Source: Lachnospiraceae bacterium
GTDB lineage: Bacteria; Bacillota; Clostridia; Lachnospirales; Lachnospiraceae
Assembly (NCBI GenBank): GCA_900752065.1
Contig: CAADTT010000125.1
Location: 1 to 60,794, forward strand
Reading direction: 5' to 3'
DNA: 60,794 bases
In this document: in pieces, positions 41,783 to 50,603 of the stretch
How the letters are laid out: each line of letters starts with the position of its first letter
Position numbering within the stretch: the stretch's first letter is position 1
The notes under the pieces: generated by a model
The model's database searches: none
Seen by the model: only the letters and a program-made list of their open reading frames with translations
Told to the model about the DNA's origin: nothing
Program-made: the position numbers and the translations under genes

Positions 41783-43102
41783 TTACTGTATTCCCGTTTC
41801 ATTAATAATCGAATTGCTGATTTCCTGTACTGTGGCAGACGGCGTATATCCATCACTGCCGAAGAGCCAGTTGTGAAGCTCCAGGACGTTCTGTGCCAGA
41901 TTCTGCGGAATGACACAATCCCCGGCGCTGATATTTGCGGTCTGCAGCTCAAATGGGAATCCTGTGGTATCCACCAGATTGTACTTGGCTACATCCTTTG
42001 CAAGACCCAGAATCTCCGTGGTGCCAAGACTCGTAAGAATATTCTCGGACATCTTATCAATCATGGAATTCAGCGTCAGCAAATCCATGGTCTTTGCCTT
42101 TTCCAGTATCTTTTCCAGAACTGTTCTCTGACGTTCTGTTCTCTTGTAGTCACTGCCCTCCGTATAACGGATCCGGCAGTATGACATTGCCTGCAGGCCG
42201 TTCAGCGTCTGAAGCCCTGCCTGAGTCACAGGAACGATCTCTCTGCCTGTCACCTGAGAGCCTTCCTCCTGATAGCCATTGATCCACTGGATCTCATCCT
42301 CCTGCACATCGATCTCGATGCCGCCCATCAACTCGATGACATCTGCCAGTCCGCTGAAATCAATGGTGATAAAATCTGTAATGTTCAGATCCAGATTCTT
42401 ATTCAGCATATTCATAGAACGCTCCGGTCCGCCGAAATAATAGCACTCTGTAGCTTTCCGGTATTCCCCGTTGGTGTTATCCAGATAGGTGTCCCGGTAG
42501 ACAGATACCAGCTTCACATCTTTTGTCTTATTGTTGATGCTGGCGATCATCAAGGCATCACTGTGAGCATCGATGTCCATCTTGCCTTCACGGGAATCCA
42601 CGCCGTAAAGAGCAATATTTGTGTAGCCTTCCAGTACCTTCGCCTCTTCCGGGCTGATCTCCTGATTGATCAGGATATCTCCTTTGCTAATGTTCTGCTT
42701 CTGTATTTTGCTCAGCTTGAAAGCAGCAAACAGCACACCCGCCAGAACCAGAAGTACCAGCACCTCCACCGCAAACACGATCTTCCTCTTGCTTTTGCGC
42801 TTCTTCTTTTTGCTGTTTCTGCGGTTCTCATGCTCGTAATAATCGTCCTGTTCATATCGGTCTTGATAATACCTGTCATCTTCCTGGCGGTACTGCCTGC
42901 CATCCTCCCGACGGTATCTCCCCTGGCGGTATGGATCCTGATAAGGATCGTCCTGACGGTATCCTCTCGGGTCGTATTCTCTCCCATATGGGTCATTTCC
43001 ATAGGAAGAATTCTGACGATATGGTTCCTGCCGTCTGTTCCTGCCATCCGTCGGATGTCCGGAATATCCCCGGCTGTTTCTCGTGTTTCTTCTCTCTGCC
43101 AT
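41783..43102 (-). CDS. LytR-CpsA-Psr (LCP) family ligase
   Basis: 439 residues. An unusual Tyr/Arg/Gln/Asp-rich cytoplasmic stretch (about 1-90, repeated PYRQ/YRQDD units) precedes a basic cluster and one membrane helix (about 105-128). The extracellular LCP domain follows, with SDALMIASI, SVYRDTYL, DFSGLADVIELMGGI and the Arg-containing CRIRYTEGSDYKRTERQR. LCP enzymes transfer undecaprenyl-pyrophosphate-linked polymers to peptidoglycan. Its position next to an initiating sugar transferase and glycosyltransferases supports surface-glycan attachment. Confidence 0.92.
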   Translation of the reverse strand: MAERRNTRNSRGYSGHPTDGRNRRQEPYRQNSSYGNDPYGREYDPRGYRQDDPYQDPYRQGRYRREDGRQYRQEDDRYYQDRYEQDDYYEHENRRNSKKKKRKSKRKIVFAVEVLVLLVLAGVLFAAFKLSKIQKQNISKGDILINQEISPEEAKVLEGYTNIALYGVDSREGKMDIDAHSDALMIASINNKTKDVKLVSVYRDTYLDNTNGEYRKATECYYFGGPERSMNMLNKNLDLNITDFITIDFSGLADVIELMGGIEIDVQEDEIQWINGYQEEGSQVTGREIVPVTQAGLQTLNGLQAMSYCRIRYTEGSDYKRTERQRTVLEKILEKAKTMDLLTLNSMIDKMSENILTSLGTTEILGLAKDVAKYNLVDTTGFPFELQTANISAGDCVIPQNLAQNVLELHNWLFGSDGYTPSATVQEISNSIINETGIQ

Positions 43103-43124
43103 AGATTACTCCTTCTTTTTACTC

Positions 43125-44525
43125 TTAGTACGCATTTTTGTTTACAAATCCCTTGAAAGCTGTCAGGAACAGGATCTTGATATCAAATCCCACCGTCCAG
43201 TTTTCTATATAGTACAGGTCGAACTCTATGCGCCGCTTGATGGACGTATCTCCCCGATATCCATTCACCTGCGCCCATCCGGTCATGCCCGGGCAGACCT
43301 GGTGTTTTACCATGTAGCGCGGTATTTCCTCCCTGAACTTTTCTACAAACTGCGGCCGTTCGGGTCTGGGACCCACCAGACTCATCTCCCCTTTGATCAC
43401 GTTAAAGAGCTGCGGAAGCTCATCAATGCTGGTCCGCCGCATAAATTTCCCGAAGCCTGTTACTCTGGGATCGTTTTTCACAGTCCATCTCTTCGCTTCT
43501 TCCGACTCCTTCTGAACCTCCATGGAACGGAATTTATACATCTGAAACGGCTTATTGTGACGCCCGACCCTCTCCTGCTTAAAGATCAGAGGCCCCGGCA
43601 TGGTCAGCTTCATCATCAATATCGCAAACAGCATAACCGGTGAAAATAATACGATACATACCAGGGAACCTATGATATCCATGGTGCGCTTTACCATCTG
43701 ATTAAAGGTGTTTGACAGCGGGACATGCCGGATATTGATGACCGGAAGCCCCAGCAGATCTTCTGTATATGGCTTTGTGGGAATAATGTTATTATAATCA
43801 GGTACAAATTTTGTATGCACACCCGATTTTTCACATAAGGCCACGATATGTTCCAGCTTATCATATTCCTGCAGGCCCAGCGTAATGACAATCTCATCCA
43901 GACGGTTTTCCGGAAGAATGACCATGAGGTTGTCGATCCGCCCGATGACTTTGACATCTCCATAGCGGGTGCCTCTCGCCACATTGTCATCCAAAATCCC
44001 CCGGATCAGATAGCCCCACTGGGGATTCTGCTTAATCCTGTCAATATACTCCTCCGCCGCCCGGCTGTACCCCACCAGCAGGATATGCTTTAAATTCATG
44101 CCGTTTCTGCGGATCCTCATCAGAAACATGCGGATCAGATTCCGAACCAGCGTTTCCAGGAAAATATTGATCCCGTAAAACAGGAACATCATCTGCCTTG
44201 AGAAGTCATCCTGATGACGCAGGAACAGCACCAGCACCATGATCAGCAGGGCAATGGTGTTCGCCTTGATGACATTTCCCGCCTCCAGCCTTCTTCCCTG
44301 GACGCGCTTCGGCGTATATAAATTAAACGCATAATATAATAAAAGCATCCCCGGCACCAAAAAGGCCAGGATAAACATATAAAACTCAAACGGCAGCTTT
44401 CCTGCCTTCTCATCTGCAAGAAAGGTAAACTGGATGAACCATGCCAGCAGATAGGATATGGCTGTGACAACCCCATCTACAACTACATGCATCCGGTTGA
44501 AGAACTGCTGGTTATCCTTTATCAA
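43125..44525 (-). CDS. Undecaprenyl-phosphate sugar phosphotransferase (initiating transferase)
   Basis: 466 residues; the start is TTG 44525 (IKDNQQFFNR follows) after AAGGAGGG. Four N-terminal membrane helices, a CoA-binding-like domain at about 145-260, one more membrane helix and a cytoplasmic catalytic domain with KRTMDIIGS, FKQERVGRHNKPFQMYKFRSM split motifs, DELPQLFNVIKGEMSLVGPR and GMTGWAQVNGYRG. Such WcaJ/PssY-type enzymes start glycan synthesis by moving a hexose-1-phosphate onto undecaprenyl phosphate. First large gene of the operon ending in htrA. Confidence 0.93.
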   Translation of the reverse strand: MIKDNQQFFNRMHVVVDGVVTAISYLLAWFIQFTFLADEKAGKLPFEFYMFILAFLVPGMLLLYYAFNLYTPKRVQGRRLEAGNVIKANTIALLIMVLVLFLRHQDDFSRQMMFLFYGINIFLETLVRNLIRMFLMRIRRNGMNLKHILLVGYSRAAEEYIDRIKQNPQWGYLIRGILDDNVARGTRYGDVKVIGRIDNLMVILPENRLDEIVITLGLQEYDKLEHIVALCEKSGVHTKFVPDYNNIIPTKPYTEDLLGLPVINIRHVPLSNTFNQMVKRTMDIIGSLVCIVLFSPVMLFAILMMKLTMPGPLIFKQERVGRHNKPFQMYKFRSMEVQKESEEAKRWTVKNDPRVTGFGKFMRRTSIDELPQLFNVIKGEMSLVGPRPERPQFVEKFREEIPRYMVKHQVCPGMTGWAQVNGYRGDTSIKRRIEFDLYYIENWTVGFDIKILFLTAFKGFVNKNAY

Positions 44526-44587
44526 CCTGTTCCCTCCTTTTGCAGCAGTGCTTTACTGCTGGTTTCTCTTGTTTTTTGCTTTTCCAT
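44522..44587 (-). CDS. 21-residue upstream ORF coupled to the sugar-phosphate transferase
   Basis: ATG at 44587 after GGAGGAG encodes a 21-residue basic peptide (MEKQKTRETSSKALLQKEGT plus Gly). Its TGA overlaps the TTG start of the transferase. Two hairpins lie here: TCCGC/GCGGA just upstream, which would cover the ribosome binding site, and CAGCAGT/ACTGCTG inside the ORF, just before the transferase ribosome site. It may be a leader peptide for translational coupling; a functional peptide is unproven. Confidence 0.4.
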   Translation of the reverse strand: MEKQKTRETSSKALLQKEGTG

Positions 44588-44628
44588 ATCTCCTCCGCAT
44601 TTTCGCGGATACGATGTTAAACGACTTT

Positions 44629-44657
44629 ATCATACAATATCTCCCCCAAAAGGGCAA
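44629..44657 (-). promoter_or_regulatory. Sigma-A-type promoter for the sugar transferase-LCP-GT-htrA operon
   Basis: On the minus strand TTGCCC (44652-44657), 17 bases, TATGAT (44629-44634). It begins 19 bases after the preceding glycosyltransferase stop. Confidence 0.65.
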
Positions 44658-44675
44658 CAGAATTTTTTCTTAAAC

Positions 44676-45635
44676 TTATCTGTTTCTTACCCTGCGGAGG
44701 ATATTCAGCCACAGCGCAAACTGTATTTTTACATAATTTTTCAGATATTTTGCCTGAAAAGGAACCTTCGTTCCCTGCCGGGACATGGATATTCCCTCTG
44801 CAATTCCTCTCGCATAGACGGCGCCGAGACCTTTCTTTGCAAAAAACAGCAGCTTTGCCAGAAACCCCGCCAGAAGTAACGGCAGATTCAGCAAAATCTG
44901 AAAAAGCGGCATATTTTTGTAGATCATATAAATATTATTCCGTGAAGAATGGCGGACTTTAAATTCATTATAGCGGGAACCACTGGTGCCGCTGCCTGCA
45001 TGATAGACCACCGCCTTCGGCAGATACCAGTTTTCATAACCGTAGATCTGCGCCCGATAACCCAGATCGATATCCTCCAGATAAGCAAAATGCTTCTCAT
45101 CAAAAAGACCGGTTTTTTCCAAAAGGGATTTCCGGTAAATGGCTGCTCCGCCGCAGGCTGCAAAAATCCGCCTTGGCTTCTGATAGTCAGAGAAGGGCCT
45201 GTCCTTTCCCAGCGCAAAAGCCCATCCCAGAGCACAGTAATAATCTCCTGCGTCATCGATCAACTCCGGCTTCTGCATATTCCGAAGCTGTGCCGAACAG
45301 GAAAAGCAGCTTCTGTGCTTCCGGATCCCCGCCAGCATCTCACGCACGAACTCCCGGTCTGCTTCCACATCGTTATTCAGCAGGATCACATAAGGAGTCT
45401 CCGATACCTGGATCCCCCGGTTCACAGCCCGGCAGAACCCTCCGTTTTCCGGAAGCTCCAGGATACGCACCCAGGGAAACTGTTCCCGTACATATGCCGC
45501 GCTCCCGTCTGTAGACCCGTCGTCCACCAGAATCGTCTCAAACTCTGAAACGCTCTGATTTTCCAGAGATCTCAGACACTTTTCCAGAAATTTCCTTCCA
45601 TTATAATTCGGTACCACTACAGATGCTTTTTTCAT
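44676..45635 (-). CDS. Family-2 glycosyltransferase, WbbL/rhamnosyltransferase-like
   Basis: 319 residues. ASVVVPNYNGRKFLEKCL start, LVDDGSTDGSA, LLNNDVEAD as the DXD-equivalent, and DIDLGYRAQIYGYENWY in the acceptor-binding part. A C-terminal hydrophobic stretch (ILLNLPLLLAGFLAKLLFF) suggests membrane association. GAGGAG precedes the ATG. Last gene of the cluster transcribed from 50573; no terminator hairpin is evident after it. Confidence 0.87.
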   Translation of the reverse strand: MKKASVVVPNYNGRKFLEKCLRSLENQSVSEFETILVDDGSTDGSAAYVREQFPWVRILELPENGGFCRAVNRGIQVSETPYVILLNNDVEADREFVREMLAGIRKHRSCFSCSAQLRNMQKPELIDDAGDYYCALGWAFALGKDRPFSDYQKPRRIFAACGGAAIYRKSLLEKTGLFDEKHFAYLEDIDLGYRAQIYGYENWYLPKAVVYHAGSGTSGSRYNEFKVRHSSRNNIYMIYKNMPLFQILLNLPLLLAGFLAKLLFFAKKGLGAVYARGIAEGISMSRQGTKVPFQAKYLKNYVKIQFALWLNILRRVRNR

Positions 45636-45650
45636 CGCGTTCTCCTCATC

Positions 45651-47456
45651 TTACGGCTGAATCGAGTAATCACAGGTCTTTAAAGACAGATTCCTGTTAT
45701 AGCAGGGATCGCCCTGCTCCAGAAGCTCTGCCCAGCGGGTGCATAGATACGTCTTCTCCCGCTCAAACCGCTGTTTTTTCTCCTCCGTGTCCTCATAGCC
45801 TCTGGTCTTTGATTCAAAATGATACATTTCCACATAGGGATCATAGATGACCAGATAGCCTTCCCTTCCTGCCCGCAGGCAGAAATCCACATCATTAAAT
45901 GCAACTGCCAGGTTTTCATCCAACCCGCCGATTTTTTCAAATGTCTCACGTTTCACCATCAGGCAGGCCGCCGTCACTGCGCTCATATCCTGCTGCAATA
46001 CCGCACGATGCATATACCCTGTCATCGTCCGCTTCATTCCCACAAACATGCTTCCCGCACAGCCGCCGATTCCCATGACGATTCCCGCATGCTGAATGGT
46101 GTCATCCGGGAAATAGAGCCGCGCCCCCACGATTCCTACCTCGCTTCTCTGGCAGTGACCGAGAAATTCCTCCATCCAGTCAGGCGTGATCACCGTCACA
46201 TCGTTGTTCAGCAAAATAAAATACTCGCCCTTCGCATGGCTGGCTCCGAAATTATTGATGGCGGAGTAATTAAACTCCTTCTCCCAGTACAGCACCCGGA
46301 TCTGGTCCTTTCCATCAATCGTTTGATAAAAATCAAACGTCTCTTTTTCTGTACTGTTATTTTCCACCACCAGAATCTCATAATTCCGGTACGTCGATCT
46401 CTCCCTGATAGAATCCAGACACCGCTTCAGCGTCTCCGCCTCATCCTTATTCGGAATGATAATGGACACCAGCGGATTTCCTGCCACCTTGTATTTCACC
46501 CGGTAAAACCCCCGGTAGTTCAGCATGGTAACCTGCGCCGGGATTTTCTTTCTCTGCAAGTGTGCCTCGATCGCCTGCTTTCCCGACTCCAGCGCATAAT
46601 CCTTTCCAAAAGGATTGTCCGCCGTGGACGCCGCATGGACCCGCCAGTGATACAGCACCTTCGGAATGTGCACGATCTTCTCTGCCTCCTCTGCACACCG
46701 GAAGATAAAGTCATAGTCCTGTGCCCCATCATAAAAAGCATCCTGTCCGCCAACCTTCCCAAGCAGCGTGCGCTTCACCACCAGAAGATGACAGATGTAA
46801 TTGTTCGCCCGCAGCAGATCCGGATTGAAATCCGGTTTAAAATTCGGCTGAAAATATTCGCTCAGGTCTGCGCTTACCTTGTCTTCGTCTGTATAGATCA
46901 TATCCGGTCCGCCGTTTTCTGCAATCGCCTCCGCCACTTCATAAAGGGCATCCTCCGTCAGCAGATCATCATGGTCAAACAGCGCCGCATAATCTCCGGC
47001 TGCCATGTCGAGGGCTGCGTTTGTATTTCCGGCGATTCCTTCATTCTTTTCAAGCTTCTGGTAACGGATACGGGTATCCTTCCTCTGATACTCCCCGATG
47101 ATCTGCTCCGGTCCTCTATCCTCCCCACTGCCGTCAGCGATACACAGCTCCCAGTTTTCATAGGTCTGCGCCTGGACAGACTCGATCATCTGGCGCAGAA
47201 AGACCTCCGGCGTCCGGTAAACAGGAACCACGATACTGATCAAAGGCTCCTCTTCCCAGGCCCTGGAGCGCTGCCGCTCTCTCTCCTCTTCGGACAGACA
47301 CCGCTCCCGGAACCATTTGTCATAGTCCACCTCCGCATCCGCGAAACGTTCCCTCAGACGGACAGAAAAATCTTTGACGCCGTACCGTTTCAGGTAAAGG
47401 AATCCTTTTTTTATATTGTAAAGGGTCAGGCGTTTTGCCATGCTTTTTAAATCCAT
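45651..47456 (-). CDS. Large tandem-domain family-2 glycosyltransferase
   Basis: 601 residues with two GT-A domains. Domain one is about 72-290 (SIVVPVYRTPEVFLRQMIES, LFDHDDLLTEDALYEV). Domain two is about 330-560 (SIIIPNKDEAETLKRCLDS, LLNNDVTVITPDW). It may therefore add two sugars or alternate linkages. It is a paralogue of the 615-residue protein at 48649-50496, sharing domain order and motifs such as GAQDYDFIFRCAE, NYSAINNFG and VTAACLMVKR; wecE lies between them. Preceded by AAGGAG. Confidence 0.9.
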   Translation of the reverse strand: MDLKSMAKRLTLYNIKKGFLYLKRYGVKDFSVRLRERFADAEVDYDKWFRERCLSEEERERQRSRAWEEEPLISIVVPVYRTPEVFLRQMIESVQAQTYENWELCIADGSGEDRGPEQIIGEYQRKDTRIRYQKLEKNEGIAGNTNAALDMAAGDYAALFDHDDLLTEDALYEVAEAIAENGGPDMIYTDEDKVSADLSEYFQPNFKPDFNPDLLRANNYICHLLVVKRTLLGKVGGQDAFYDGAQDYDFIFRCAEEAEKIVHIPKVLYHWRVHAASTADNPFGKDYALESGKQAIEAHLQRKKIPAQVTMLNYRGFYRVKYKVAGNPLVSIIIPNKDEAETLKRCLDSIRERSTYRNYEILVVENNSTEKETFDFYQTIDGKDQIRVLYWEKEFNYSAINNFGASHAKGEYFILLNNDVTVITPDWMEEFLGHCQRSEVGIVGARLYFPDDTIQHAGIVMGIGGCAGSMFVGMKRTMTGYMHRAVLQQDMSAVTAACLMVKRETFEKIGGLDENLAVAFNDVDFCLRAGREGYLVIYDPYVEMYHFESKTRGYEDTEEKKQRFEREKTYLCTRWAELLEQGDPCYNRNLSLKTCDYSIQP

Positions 47457-47479
47457 TCTCTTCTCCTTATATGCAGCGT

Positions 47480-48610
47480 TTAACGTTCAAAGAATTCTGT
47501 GATCTTCTCCGCTACCTTCTCCCTGTCCTCCGGTCTCAGCCGGTAATACATAGGCAGGCGGAGCAGACGCTCGCTTTCCTTCGTCGTATAGCGGTCTTCC
47601 CCGTGGAAATACCCGAATTTCTGTCCTGCCGGAGCCGTGTGCAGAGGAACGTAATGAAACACTGTATTGATCTCCTGTTTCTTTAAATAAGAAATCAGCC
47701 GTGTCCTGGTCTCCAGATCCTTTACCTTTATATAGTACATATGAGCATTGTGATCCGCATACTCCGGAATAAAAGGCTGCTCGATATACCCTTTCTCCGC
47801 CAGCGGCTTTAATGCCTCCTGATAATAATCGAAACTGGCAAGCCTGTCATTCCTGATCTCATCTGCCGCCTCAAGCTGTGCCCAGAGGTAAGCCGCATTC
47901 ATGTCGCTCGGCAGATAGGAAGACCCATAGTCCACCCAGCGGTATTTATCGATCTGCCCCCGGAAAAACTTGCTGCGGTTCGTCCCCTTCTCCCTGAGGA
48001 TCTCCGCCGCATCCATCACATCATCCTCCGGGAACGTGATCGCCCCGCCTTCCCCCATAGAATAATTCTTCGTCTCATGAAAGCTGTAGCAGCCGAAATC
48101 TCCAATGCTGCCAAGCGCTCTTCCCTTATAGTATGCACCGACTCCCTGGGCGGCATCCTCTACCACCTTAATTCCATGACGCCTGCCGATCTCCATAATC
48201 TCATCCATAGCGCAGCCCACCCCGGCATAATGCACTGGAACGATTACCTTTGTCTTCTCTGTAACTGCATCCTCGATCAAGCGTTCGTCCAGATTCATCG
48301 TCTCGGGCCGGATGTCCACGAACACCAGCCTCGCCCCTCTCTGCACGAAGGCATCTGCCGTGGATACAAAGGTGTAGGAGGGCAGGATCACCTCGTCCCC
48401 CGGCTGTACGCCGCAGAGCACAGCAGCCATCTCCAGCGCATGGGTGCAGGATGTGGTCAGCAGCACATGTTTCAATCCATAAGTTTCCCGCATCCACTGG
48501 GAACACCTTGCCGTAAACATGCCGTCACCGCTGATTTTTCCGCTTTCCACCGATTCTCTGATATATTCCAGTTCTTTCCCCACAAAGGGCGGTATATTAA
48601 AATTAATCAT
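47480..48610 (-). CDS. wecE: dTDP-4-amino-4,6-dideoxygalactose transaminase-like aminotransferase
   Basis: 376 residues from ATG 48610 (MINFNIPPFVGKELEYI) with AAGGAAG upstream; the extension to 48796 only re-reads the previous gene's end. DegT/DnrJ/EryC1 fold with PLP lysine Lys181 in YSFHETKNYSMGEGGA, the version of the motif typical of WecE/RffA. Those enzymes aminate dTDP-4-keto-6-deoxyglucose to give dTDP-4-amino-4,6-dideoxygalactose. rmlA/rmlB are not in the window. It indicates an amino-deoxy sugar in the surface glycan. Confidence 0.88.
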   Translation of the reverse strand: MINFNIPPFVGKELEYIRESVESGKISGDGMFTARCSQWMRETYGLKHVLLTTSCTHALEMAAVLCGVQPGDEVILPSYTFVSTADAFVQRGARLVFVDIRPETMNLDERLIEDAVTEKTKVIVPVHYAGVGCAMDEIMEIGRRHGIKVVEDAAQGVGAYYKGRALGSIGDFGCYSFHETKNYSMGEGGAITFPEDDVMDAAEILREKGTNRSKFFRGQIDKYRWVDYGSSYLPSDMNAAYLWAQLEAADEIRNDRLASFDYYQEALKPLAEKGYIEQPFIPEYADHNAHMYYIKVKDLETRTRLISYLKKQEINTVFHYVPLHTAPAGQKFGYFHGEDRYTTKESERLLRLPMYYRLRPEDREKVAEKITEFFER

Positions 48611-48648
48611 ATTCTTTCTTCCTTGTATGTAAAGATTCTTGTCTGTTT

Positions 48649-50496
48649 TCAAAATGTTGTTCTGGCAAACGTTTTGTAAATTTCCGGCACTCCGTTCCGA
48701 GGCTCCAGCTTTCTGTCTCTGAGTGAAAAATCCTGTTTCAGCAGGGTCAGGTTCGGACTGTAAAAGGGGTCTCCCTTTTCCAGCACTTCCTCCCATCGCT
48801 TTACAAAGCGGCCGATTTCCCGGTGGAACCTCTCTACCTTCTCCGGGCTGTCCTCCGCCCCTCTGGATTTTGACTCATAGTGGTAAAGCTCCGCCGCAGG
48901 CGCATAGACCACCTTTTTCCCGTTCTCCCGGATCTTCAGGCAAAGATCGATATCATTAAACGTGACTTCCAGCCCCTCATCAAAGCCTCCGGCTTCCTCA
49001 AACACGCCCCTTTTTACCATCATGCACGCCGCCGTCACCGCACTCATTTCCTGGGAACAGATGATCCTCCGGCAGTATCCCGTGGCGCTCCTTCGTTCCC
49101 CGGCAAAGGCATGGCCTGCGATTCCGCCCATACCCAGCACCACGCCTGCGTGCTGAATCGTGTCATCCGCATAGTATAATCTTGCTCCCACAGCTCCCAC
49201 ATCGCTTCTCTGGCAGATGCCGAGCATTTCTTTTATGGAATCCCCGCTGATCAGCTCTGTGTCATTATTTAAAAACAGAAGATACTCACCCGATGCATGT
49301 TTTACTCCAAAGTTGTTAATGGCAGAATAATTAAAATGCCCTTTCCAGTCCACTCTTTTTATTCTGGCATCCCGATTGCACAATTCTTCATAACAGGCAA
49401 AGGTTTCCTCCTCCGTGCTGTTATTTTCTATCAGGATAATCTCATAATTCTGATAAGAAGATTTTTCCTGAAGGGAGGCAATGCACCGTTTCAGATCTTC
49501 CGCATGGTCTTTGTTTGGGATCAGAACAGACACCAGCGGACTTTCTTCTATAAAATAGGTTGTCCGGTACAGTCCCAGATATTCTCCCTGGCTGACCTGT
49601 CCCCGGATTCCCATCCGCTCCAGATGCGACTGAACAGCATTCTTTCCCGCCTCGAAAGCGTATCGCTTGCTCTCCTGGTTTTCCGCCGTGGAACCCTGAT
49701 GACAGCGCCAGTGGTACAGGATTTTCGGAATATGGCTGATTTTTTCCGCTCTTTCTGCACACCGGAGGATGAAATCATAATCCTGCGCTCCGTCATAGGC
49801 CGCATCCAGCCAGCCCGCTGCATCTGCCAGACTTTTTTTCACCACCAGAAGATGACAGATATAATTCATGCTCCGCAGCAGATCCAGATTAAAATCCGGC
49901 TTAAACTGGGGATCAAACCGCTTCGTACCGTCCATCGAAAGCTTATCCTCATCGGAATACAGCATGTCGCAGCCTTTGTCTTCATTCAGCCTGCGTACAC
50001 ATTCATACAGGGCGTCCGGCGCAAGAATATCGTCATGGTCGGTAAAAACCAGATAATCCCCCGATGCCTTCCGTATCGCCGCGTTCGTATTTTCAGAAAT
50101 ACCCAGCGGTTGTCCGGAACACACGATGCGGATCCTGTCATCCCTGCCGCTATACTCTTCCAGGATCTCTCCCAAAACAGACAGATCCCCGCTCCCGTCC
50201 GACAGACACAGTTCCCATTTTTCGTATGTCTGCGCCTGAACTGACGCGATCAGCGCCCGCAGATACTCCTCCTTCGTGCGGTACAAAGGAACCACGATGC
50301 TGAAAACAGGGCGACAGGCAAAGGCTTCCTCTCTCTGCGCCGCCAGTTCATCCTCTCCCGGCGTATTCTGGGAAATCCATTTGTCATAAGAAATGGCACC
50401 GGGACGTCTGCCGGTGAGTTTTTCTGCCACCCGCCACGCCACACCCCTGGCGCCATGCTCTTTATAATAATTTTTCACTTTATTTACCATATTCAT
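48649..50496 (-). CDS. Large tandem-domain family-2 glycosyltransferase
   Basis: 615 residues with two GT-A domains: about 65-285 (SIVVPLYRTKEEYLRALIAS, FTDHDDILAPDALYEC) and 325-560 (SVLIPNKDHAEDLKRCIAS, LFLNNDTELISGDS). Paralogue of the gene at 45651-47456, with an extra basic tail (LRDRKLEPRNGVPEIYK). ATG 50496 is used; ATG 50490 is equally possible, and the ribosome site is weak. First gene of the operon driven from 50545-50573. Confidence 0.9.
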   Translation of the reverse strand: MNMVNKVKNYYKEHGARGVAWRVAEKLTGRRPGAISYDKWISQNTPGEDELAAQREEAFACRPVFSIVVPLYRTKEEYLRALIASVQAQTYEKWELCLSDGSGDLSVLGEILEEYSGRDDRIRIVCSGQPLGISENTNAAIRKASGDYLVFTDHDDILAPDALYECVRRLNEDKGCDMLYSDEDKLSMDGTKRFDPQFKPDFNLDLLRSMNYICHLLVVKKSLADAAGWLDAAYDGAQDYDFILRCAERAEKISHIPKILYHWRCHQGSTAENQESKRYAFEAGKNAVQSHLERMGIRGQVSQGEYLGLYRTTYFIEESPLVSVLIPNKDHAEDLKRCIASLQEKSSYQNYEIILIENNSTEEETFACYEELCNRDARIKRVDWKGHFNYSAINNFGVKHASGEYLLFLNNDTELISGDSIKEMLGICQRSDVGAVGARLYYADDTIQHAGVVLGMGGIAGHAFAGERRSATGYCRRIICSQEMSAVTAACMMVKRGVFEEAGGFDEGLEVTFNDIDLCLKIRENGKKVVYAPAAELYHYESKSRGAEDSPEKVERFHREIGRFVKRWEEVLEKGDPFYSPNLTLLKQDFSLRDRKLEPRNGVPEIYKTFARTTF

Positions 50497-50544
50497 AAAG
50501 TATAGTTCTCTTTTCTGCGCCTATTTTGGCGTTTCTTATCCCTT

Positions 50545-50573
50545 ATAATAGTCAAATTCAAATTGCATGTCAA
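50545..50573 (-). promoter_or_regulatory. Sigma-A promoter for the glycosyltransferase-wecE operon
   Basis: On the minus strand TTGACA (50568-50573), 17 bases, TATTAT (50545-50550). It overlaps the predicted divergent promoter for the yfhO-like gene, so the two could exclude each other. Confidence 0.7.
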
Positions 50574-50592
50574 GTGACAACTATGTTATGAT
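50563..50592 (+). promoter_or_regulatory. Probable promoter for the yfhO-like gene
   Basis: TTGCAT (50563-50568), 18 bases, TATGAT (50587-50592). The TATGATGA context resembles that upstream of leader element A. Leader element B starts 11 bases later. Confidence 0.5.
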
Positions 50593-50603
50593 GACAACAC
50601 AGA

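Noticed and set aside
45819..47450. 543-residue plus-strand ORF antisense to the large glycosyltransferase
   Set aside because: Mirrors the real gene almost base for base, has no recognisable domain and is paralleled by a similar shadow (49297-50244) in the paralogue.
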